A DNA stretch of 64,000 nucleotides from Sinotaia quadrata (Eukaryota > Mollusca > Gastropoda > Architaenioglossa > Viviparidae). Location of the stretch: NCBI GenBank assembly GCA_028829895.1, contig CM054180.1, positions 141,558,618 to 141,622,617 on the forward strand, in the 5' to 3' direction. A program made the translations under genes and the position numbers. Shown one piece after another: positions 57,056 through 64,000 of this stretch. Under the pieces are notes generated by a model, which saw only the letters and a list, made by a program, of their open reading frames with translations, made no database searches and was not told the DNA's origin. The stretch's first letter is position 1, and every line of letters begins with the position of its first letter.

Positions 57056-58366
57056 TGTCGCCGCTATACCCTGGGGTGACTTTGTAATAATGAATTATAT
57101 AAAATATGAGGATTAGTTACGATAAAAGACATCTACAAGTGCCGATGCAGAGTATGGGTCACTGGTTATATATGTATATCTGCAACTGTTATGCTGATAT
57201 ACTGGTTTGTCGCCAAGTTGGCTCCGCCCCCAATTAGATTTCACTGAGAATCAATGTTTATGAATAGATATATAAGACGATTATAAATAGACGAACAGAG
57301 GACAAGATGTAATCATTAGGTTATCACTTCGGACTACGAAAACAAGGATAGAAATTACTTCACTAACAAATGCACGTTTAAAATAATAACAAGAAATTTA
57401 ATAAAAGAAAAGTTAATAAGAGTTAGAAAAATAAATAATAGAGCAACACAGCATATGTGCTGGAGTGACGTAAACAGTATGGTAGACTCTGAATAGTACA
57501 TGACATCATATCAAATCAAAGTACAATCAGGTAGGGAACAGCCCAAGCCCGAGACAAATAAACAGAAACAGCCAAAAACAGCTAAGCTGCCAAACAGCCA
57601 CACACAGTCAACAGCCAAAAGGCAAACAGCCAAAAAGGCACAGCAGCCAAAAACCTTGAAACACAAGCAATTGCAGAGTCTAAGTGTGAAGTCAATTGCT
57701 CTATTTATAAAACTAAGTTTGGCATAAGCCTCTGAAAGAAAGAACTGTTAACATGTTCAAAATGAAACATAGCATATAACATCATAATAAAACCTAACTA
57801 TTCATACAACACAACGACGCTATTACCTTATTCAGCCTAGGGTTTTGCTCTGCATGTACAACCCACGTTGGGAAGAACTCAGAATTTCAAATGCTCACCC
57901 AAAGAGACAAGTTCAGAAAATGAGTGCTGGCAAAATTCACTATCACCCTTTCATCACCTTTAAAATCACACCTGTGTCTGTTAGACACACTTTTGATCTG
58001 GTCAATTACTTAGCGCTAATACGATTATGACTTTCTAACAACTTCTAACCATATGCGCCGACCTAGTTAACAATGCTTCCCATTGTATACCCAAAAAACA
58101 CACAAATGCCACAAATTAATCTCTCGCTACGCTTATCAGCCATTGATCACGCACATTTAAACAACAAACACTCGACCACCTATCTGACACAAACATCAAA
58201 CACTGGTCAGTAACTCTACCACCATGCACGACTCACTCGTTCAGGACCTCACTTCTAAACCAACATGACGCAATACACACGTCATTGAACTTACAATAAC
58301 GTTCAATTTAAATGCAACAATGGAAATTTATATAAAACATATGGGAAAATTCCCCATCATACAACA
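57056..58366 (-). mobile_element. Putative solo LTR, copy A (minus orientation), 1,311 bp
   Basis: Read on the minus strand it begins TGTTGTATGATGGGG and ends AGCGGCGACA. It matches copy B at 60175-61877 along its length in opposite orientation. Shared landmarks include TTGGGGGCGGAGCCA, a ctttctttcag|aggc(c/t)tatgccaaact junction and an AAAACCCT(a)GGCTGAATA block. It is inserted in the 37-bp minisatellite. The 5-bp flanks (TTTAC, CTAAC) do not match cleanly, so its own TSD is unproven. The family assignment rests on copy B. The minus strand from about 57735 is open for about 70 codons but gives no known domain. Confidence 0.65.
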
Positions 58367-58415
58367 CTAACTTTGATGAATATATCTGGACAGTGTGGTT
58401 TGATTAACTTTGAAC
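58367..58415. repeat. 37-bp minisatellite, right part
   Basis: One copy plus a partial copy of the unit at 56940-57055, directly abutting the end of solo LTR A. Confidence 0.85.
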
Positions 58416-58576
58416 TGGTAGATTCAATAGACATGTGTAAATAGACAACCATAAATGCTACCTGTTCACTACAATTAAGGAGCAAATCTACATTTCCAGT
58501 TTATCACTTTAAAACTCCATTCTTTCTTACTTTCCAGTCTCAACTTACAGTTTCCTGTAACAGTATTCATTAGCCT

Positions 58577-58613
<37 letters not shown>

Positions 58614-59139
58614 CATAATAAATACAGCATATCAAAACAATGTCCAGTATCAATATATGGATTGCAAGCAGCTTAGTTCAAACATTTGTAGGAATAAAAG
58701 TCAACTCATATAGTACATATTTATATAATATAACATATCAATAGCAAAATTACAAGAAATATTTCTAAGTCCATTCTCTCTCAATCAGTCGGTTTAACTC
58801 ACCATCAAGCTAATTGCTACCTTTCAAAATCAACTTCCTTCTTTCCACTCCATATTTAAAGTGATTAGTACAGTTGAATTTTCTACAGCAAGTAAACTTT
58901 TTTAATCTCAGCCCATTGGTGGCCTCGTTCTCATAAGTCAATACTATTGCATAAATAAAACTACTCACTAGTTTGCATTACGTCAAGAATTCTAGAATAT
59001 TCTTGCCTCAAGCGTTTAATTCAAACTCAGACACTTTCAAAAATACCGTCGTTATCAAGGTCGGATTAATCTGACAATTTAACAATTTATATAACAATTA
59101 AATTTGAAAATAAGGAGAGCAGATTTACTCTGTCACAGT
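58416..59139. other. Unassigned segment with (CA)n
   Basis: No gene. A CA run of about 34 bp lies at 58577-58611. Confidence 0.5.
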
Positions 59140-59310
59140 TTGTATATGTTTGTATCAAGCTATCAGCAAAATACCATGAATTATCTTTTGGTACAGTATG
59201 GTATAGATATATGCATCAAGCTATCAGCAAAATACCAAGGAATTATAATTATCTATTGGTACAGTATGGTATAGGTTTATGCCTCAAGCTATCAGCAAAA
59301 TATGTAGATG
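59140..59310. repeat. ~65-bp array, 3 copies
   Basis: Units contain caagctatcagcaaaatacc and tggtacagtatggtatag. Confidence 0.85.
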
Positions 59311-59808
59311 TGTTAATTTTATATTTTTGCCATAGAAAGTGACAAAGATGAAGTAAATACAATCTGACATGACCAGTTATGTACGCAATGTGATGAGTTT
59401 GATGATATCTTTTGCTTTAAAGATAATTGTGTATTTTATTTTAAAGTTAATTCATTTAATTTAATTTTAAAATTATTTCATTTATTTTAATATTTATTTC
59501 TTAATTTCATTAAAGTTTGGTTTTTTAAATCGTTTTTAAGTGTTTTATCTGAGTCAATGACGCCTTTGAAAAATGTTTGAAGTCACGAATCCTGTTGACA
59601 ATTTTTCGTATCCGTTTGAAAATCTGGTGAAAGCTATGGACCCCTCCCTCGAAAAATGCACATAAGCAGAATGTAAAAATATATAGAATATTTAAATTTC
59701 ACAAACCGACAGAATTTCACCCATGGACCCCTGACTTAACTCAATGTGTCATTTCACTCTGTAGTTTAATGGTGCGAAATATGTGACAGTCGAAACCATA
59801 ACTTTGTA
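59311..59808. other. Unassigned AT-rich spacer
   Basis: A run of attttaattttaaaa words near 59440-59500; no gene. Confidence 0.4.
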
Positions 59809-59897
59809 TCATCATTGCTGTCATCATTATCATCACTATCATTATTATGGTCATCACTGCCGTTATCATTATCATAACTGTCATTATCATCACTTGA
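59809..59897. repeat. (ATCATT)n-like microsatellite
   Basis: Imperfect tcatcattatcatcac repeats. Confidence 0.85.
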
Positions 59898-59966
59898 CAA
59901 TTGTTTTGGCGGATAATGTTTCAGTAAACAGACCTGAGTCCGCTGCAGTTTCTATCCAACCACCTG

Positions 59967-60075
59967 GCTGGACGGTTAGTATAACAGTTTTCACTGTGTG
60001 ATTTAAATATACGGAGTGTCAGTGTAATGTTATCGATCAGAATACAAATGGGAGTGCCTGGACGGTTAGTATAAC
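59967..60075. repeat. ~90-bp duplication at the LINE insertion site
   Basis: ctggacggttagtataac occurs at about 59967 and 60057. The segment after the first copy (agttttcact, ggagtgtcagtgta) reappears right of the LINE at 63012-63050. The LINE thus inserted within the second copy of a tandem duplicate. Confidence 0.75.
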
Positions 60076-60174
60076 CAGAACATCGAACACATAAATAAAA
60101 AACTACCCCAACCACAACCACATATATGCAGATGGCTCCAAAAATGAAGGAACAGGAGCAGCAACACACCCACC

Positions 60175-61877
60175 TGTTATATGATGGGGGTATGTTCCCA
60201 TATATATTATATAAATTTTCATTTGTTGTATTTAAATTGAACGTTAGAACGAGTGCGTATTGCGTTCTGTTTACTGAGAAGCGAGGCCCTGAAACGAATG
60301 AGTGTACATGGGGGGAGATTTATTGACCGGTGTTGGACGTTCACGGTCAGCATGTGCGGTCAGCGGGTGCGGTCTAATAGGCGATCCTAGGGTAATAAAA
60401 GCCACAGTGAAAATTTTATCTTTACTTCCTGAAAATTGTCTGAGGATACTAGAGGATAGTCCTTCCCAAACACTGGGTCGTATATGCAGAGAAGAAAACC
60501 CTGGCTGAATAGGTAAAAACGTCTTTGTATTTGTGTGAACGGTTAGGTTTTATTATGATGTTATATGCTATGTTATTTTTTTGACATGTTAATATTTCTT
60601 TCTTTCAGAGGCCTATGCCAAACTTAGCATTTATTAATAGAACACTGGACTGGACACTTAGGCTTTGCAATTGTTTGTGTTGCAGGGTTTTCTTTTTGTT
60701 ATCGGCTGCTCGTTTATAGCTGCCTGTTTTTGATTGCCTGTGTGGCTGTGCCTGTGTGGCCGTTCTACTTGTCCCTGGCTGGATTGGGACGTGGCGATCT
60801 ATTGACTGGCAAAATTCAAGTCTATAAGACTGACGTCATTTCAGTGCATAATCTAAGTTCCTATATGGAAAGTGACTCTAGTGTAACGAACTGGCTTAGG
60901 ATAAACGTGTTTTTCTAAATCTTGTTAACTTTTCTTTTTATTAAATTTCTTGTTATTATTTTAAATGCGTGTTTGTTAGTTCTATTGTTATTTTCATATT
61001 TCAAGTGATAATCTCACGATTACCTCTTGTCCTCTGTTTGTTTAATTATAATCGTTTTTATATTTATAATCTTTATTCATAAACATTAATTATCAGCTGA
61101 GATCTGAGTTGGGGGCGGAGCCAAATTGGCGACGTACCAGTATATCGGCGTAACAGTTTTGCATATATACATATTTAACCAGTGACCCATACTCTGCACC
61201 GGCACTTGTAGATGTCTTGTATCCTAGCTAATTACACATTGTTGGTATAAGTCATTATTACAAAGTCACTTGTAGATGTCTTGTATCCTAGCTAATTACA
61301 CATAGTTGGTATAAGTCATTATTACAAAGTCACTTGTAGATGTCTTGTATCCTAGCTAATTACACATTGTTGGTATAAGTCATTATTACAAAGTCACTTG
61401 TAGATGTCTTGTATCCTAGCTAATTACATATTGTTGGTATAAGTCATTATTACAAAGTCACTTGTAGATGTCTTGTATCCTAGCTAATTACACATTGTTG
61501 GTATAAGTCATTATTACAAAGTCACTTGTAGATGTCTTGTATCCTAGCTAATTACACATTGTTGGTATAAGTCATTATTACAAAGTCACTTGTAGATGTC
61601 TTGTATCCTAGCTAATTACACATTGTTGGTATAAGTCATTATTACAAAGTCACTTGTAGATGTCTTGTATCCTAGCTAATTACACATTGTTGGTATAAGT
61701 CATTATTACAAAGTCACTTGTAGATGTCTTGTATCCTAGCTAATTACACATTGTTGGTATAAGTCAAAGTCATTATTACAAAGTCACTTGTAGATGTCTT
61801 GTATCCTAGCTAATTACACATTGTTGGTATAAGTCAAAGTCATTATTACAAAGTCACCCCAGAGCATAGCGGCGACA
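60175..61877 (+). mobile_element. Putative solo LTR, copy B, 1,703 bp, TSD CCACC
   Basis: It begins TGTTATATGATGGGGG and ends AGCGGCGACA. CCACC flanks it exactly (60170-60174, 61878-61882). Removing it with one CCACC rejoins the LINE RNase H reading frame. A TATA-like ttatataaa is near 60208 and AATAAA at 60394-60399. It is longer than copy A because a 64-bp internal segment is amplified (61203-61857). TG...CA ends and a 5-bp duplicate favour a solo LTR. The unusually early TATA and an intron-like gt...tttctttcag pair (about 60511-60608) are odd for an LTR, so another element class remains possible. Confidence 0.7.
61203..61857. repeat. 64-bp minisatellite inside solo LTR B, ~10 copies
   Basis: Units contain cacttgtagatgtcttgtat, cctagctaattacacattgt and tggtataagtcattattaca. 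Copy A of the same LTR has this segment only once (about 57075-57135), so the amplification happened after insertion or in B's lineage. The last units carry an extra caaagt. Confidence 0.9.
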
Positions 61878-62304
61878 CCACCCACTAGCACGCATACATT
61901 CAAACTTGGATCAAAACCACTCAATACTAACAGCAGAACTCGTAACAATCAAAGCAATACTATTAGCAAAACCCTCCACAATCACGCAGACAAATATTCA
62001 TACTAACAGACTCGCTTACATCATTACAAAACTTAGCAAACCACTTCCAATCAACAAGAACACAAATCACAAACGAAATAAAAAAGCTGGAGAAAAAAGG
62101 AATACAAACAAAACTACTATGGAAACCCATCCATACCAAAATTACTGGGAACGAAACAGCAGACAGGGGAGATAAATACGGAAGCACCCTAGGAAAACCA
62201 CTAAACACACCAATACACACATCAGAAATACATGAACAAATCAAAAGCATGTATATAAGAAAGACCCCCACCCCACATCCACCCCAACTCTCAAAAATAA
62301 CCCA

Positions 62305-62445
62305 CAACAGAGTAATATACAGACTAAGATACAACACTGCACGATACACACAACAGAGTAATATACAGACTAAGATACAACACTGCACGATACACACAAC
62401 AGAGTAATATACAGACTAAGATACAACACTGCACGATACACACAA
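62305..62445. repeat. 47-bp array inside the LINE, 3 copies
   Basis: Units contain caacagagtaatatacagac and taagatacaacactgcacga. The coding reading is NRVIYRLRYNTARYT, so the unit comes from LINE ORF2. 47 bp shifts the frame. Confidence 0.9.
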
Positions 62446-63011
62446 ACCAAACAACGAAACAAACCATGCACTTTGTGCAGAACAGACAACATAACAGAAC
62501 ACTTTTTACTACAAATCAATAAATCAATAAATACACAGAGGAAAGAAAATTCATCAGTGAAACAACAAACCTACTAAATCTACCATTCTCCACTCAAACA
62601 CTCTTATACCCCAAAGAACACAATCAAAGCTACGTACACCTAGCCCTTATTACATATCTCCTAGAGACAAACACACTTCACCTATTTTTTTTATTAAAAA
62701 AAGCAGACACGAGCCAGCCCACCTCTAAACAAACCCGCTAAAACGGCAAAGGCAAAATATGTTTTTAAAATATAATATAAAAAAATAAATTAAAAGAAAA
62801 TATCCACAATAGTCGTGACAACGCGCAGACTTAGAAAAAACAACACACAAACACAACAACACAGAACACCACCACCATCCCTGAATAATAGTGAAAGGAG
62901 GAAGGCCCCCAGGAATCCCCCAAAAACCGAAAACATCATAAAGATGAAAAGTTTTAATGCAATTCCTGTGGGGCAAATAAGTTCACGAATGATGATGATG
63001 TTTAGTATAAC

Positions 63012-63067
63012 AGTTTTCACTGAGCTTTAAATATACTGAGTGTCAGTGTATCACTGGATTATATTTA
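63012..63067. repeat. Right flank of the LINE target duplicate
   Basis: agttttcactga, tttaaatatac and gagtgtcagtgta match 59986-60027 imperfectly. Confidence 0.7.
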
Positions 63068-63318
63068 CTACAATAATACGAAATATAATTGTAACGCTGA
63101 ATTATGTTCACACTAAACAACACTAATACGAAATGTAATTGTAACGCTGAATTATGTTCACACTAAACAACACTAATACGAAATGTAATTGTAACGCTGA
63201 ATTATGTTCACAATAAACAACACTAATACGAAATGTAATTGTAACGCTGAATTATGTTCACAATAAACAAAACTAATACGAAATGTAATTGCAACGCTGA
63301 ATTATGTTCACACTAAAC
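63068..63318. repeat. 50-bp minisatellite, 5 copies
   Basis: Units contain aatacgaaatgtaattgtaa, cgctgaattatgttcacact and aaacaacact. Confidence 0.9.
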
Positions 63319-63339
63319 CAGTGGTCCCCAACAATCTGT

Positions 63340-63400
63340 ATTGGAGCGCGTGTATGTGTGTGCGTGTGTGTATGAATGTGTATGTGTGTAAAAAGCGCTA
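63340..63400. repeat. GT-rich microsatellite
   Basis: Interrupted gtgtgt/gtatgtgt run. Confidence 0.8.
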
Positions 63401-63479
63401 ATTCACAGAAGATAAAACCGGGTACAGATATTATTTGTTGTCCAGTCCGCTGCAAACTTCTTTTTGACTTGCATCAAGA

Positions 63480-63800
63480 TTTGAGTTACCAGCCATTTCT
63501 TACAAATGTGGCATTGGCTGTTTACAGGTTACCAGCTATTTCCTTTCAAGTGTCATTGGCTGTTTACAGGTTACCAGCCATTTTTTTCAAATTAAATGTG
63601 GCATTGGTTGTTTACAGGTTACCAGCCATTTCCTTTCAAATATGGTATTGGCTGTTTACAGGTTACCAGCCAAGCTTTAAAAGTGTACTATTTATAGGTT
63701 ACCAGCCAAGCTTTAAAAGGGTACTATTTTTGGGTTACCAGCCAAGCTTTAAAAGGGTACTATTCTTGGGTTACCAGCCAAGCTTTAAAAGGGTACTGTT
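63480..63800. repeat. Array of ttaccagcca units (44 to 34 bp)
   Basis: The left half has units of about 44-48 bp (taccagccatttcctttcaa, tggctgtttacagg). The right half has shorter units with aagctttaaaagggtactat. The 159-codon frame across it is array translation. Confidence 0.85.
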
Positions 63801-64000
63801 TAAATATAATAAAAGTACGGTTAGCATCATCTATCCTTACTTTACGGCCGTGTGACCCGTTGGAGATTTATACACAAGGTCATACATAACTCAACGTATC
63901 AACGTATACATGAAACATTTCAAGTATGCCCGGAATTTGTCGGTACTAGGAGTGTTATTAAGAGAACCTCGTGTTCAAGATATTAGGGAAAATATAAAAA
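63801..64000. other. Unassigned window end
   Basis: No gene or array recognised. Confidence 0.4.

Larger units (their letters stand above)
60076..63001 (+). mobile_element. 5'-truncated LINE with RNase H domain, TSD TTAGTATAAC
   Basis: A 10-bp duplicate TTAGTATAAC flanks it (60066-60075, 63002-63011), and it ends in an (ATG)n tail at about 62988-63000. On the plus strand it reads the RNase H domain of a LINE ORF2: HIYADGSKNEGTGA (60121-60160), interrupted by solo LTR B, then THTFKLGSK (61889), SILTAELVTIKAILLA (about 61920), IFILTDSLTSLQNL (about 61995), LLWKPIHTKITGNETAD (about 62115), then NRVIYRLRYNTARYT (repeated) and a Cys-His motif PCTLCRTDNITEHFLLQ (about 62465). Several frameshifts make it non-functional. 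RNase H after RT points to the I/Jockey-like side of the LINE tree; the clade is unresolved. Confidence 0.85.

Noticed and set aside
59921..60169. Cys/Val-rich minus ORF
   Set aside because: Antisense shadow of the LINE RNase H region and its flank.
60302..60508. 68-codon ORF as a gene
   Set aside because: It lies inside the putative solo LTR; the corresponding stretch in the inverted copy is broken by stops.

Overview
This window looks like a piece of an animal nuclear genome: AT-rich, dominated by minisatellites and transposable-element (TE) remains, with only two short segments that resemble host exons. The mix suggests an invertebrate, probably a lophotrochozoan such as a mollusc: TTAGGG-type repeats, a Gmr1-like Ty3/Gypsy element, SCAND3/ZBED- and ZMYM1-like hAT relics, a PAN/apple-type secreted exon and a PD-(D/E)XK-like exon. 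That placement is inference. No rRNA, tRNA or CRISPR was found.

Layout. 0-6 kb: minisatellites around a dead hAT transposase fragment (1.6-1.9 kb, minus). 6.7-7.5 kb: a nuclease-fold exon with a clean splice donor (minus). 7.6-12.5 kb: arrays, one of them splitting a coding-like coiled-coil segment. 12.5-13.5 kb: a 5'-truncated, probably TE-derived gene. 14.3-15.2 kb: a 60-bp array. 15.5-17.9 kb: a dead ZMYM1-like hAT transposase containing four tandem arrays made from its own coding sequence. 18-21.5 kb: arrays, one with TTAGGG runs. 21.85-30.18 kb: a complete, apparently very young LTR retrotransposon with LTRs of equal length and no difference seen in the stretches compared, a 5-bp target duplication, a tRNA-Pro-type primer site and one 1,462-codon Gag-Pol ORF in which integrase PRECEDES reverse transcriptase (Gmr1-like order). 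31.3-32.4 kb: a Gypsy relic (minus) abutting a SCAND3-like hAT relic (plus). 32.6-42 kb: large arrays, including a nearly uniform 77-bp array of about 20 copies. 42.9-43.7 kb: a dead LINE (minus). 44.8-48 kb: arrays. 48.0-49.6 kb: a Gypsy RT/RNase H relic whose RT segment was amplified into a 9-copy minisatellite. 51.5-51.9 kb: a MITE-like inverted repeat. 53.2-54.8 kb: a solo LTR. 55.2 kb: a secreted PAN-like exon. 57.06-58.37 kb (minus) and 60.18-61.88 kb (plus): two copies of one putative solo-LTR family; the second sits inside a LINE (60.08-63.00 kb) and has amplified a 64-bp internal segment.

Main theme. Many tandem arrays are not anonymous satellite. At least five TE relics carry tandem arrays whose unit is a translatable piece of the TE itself. 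The young Gmr1-like element shows the reverse relation: it inserted into an existing 39-bp minisatellite, and removing it plus one TAGAG restores the array register. Most long ORFs outside the retrotransposon arise from arrays with unit lengths divisible by three and are not genes.
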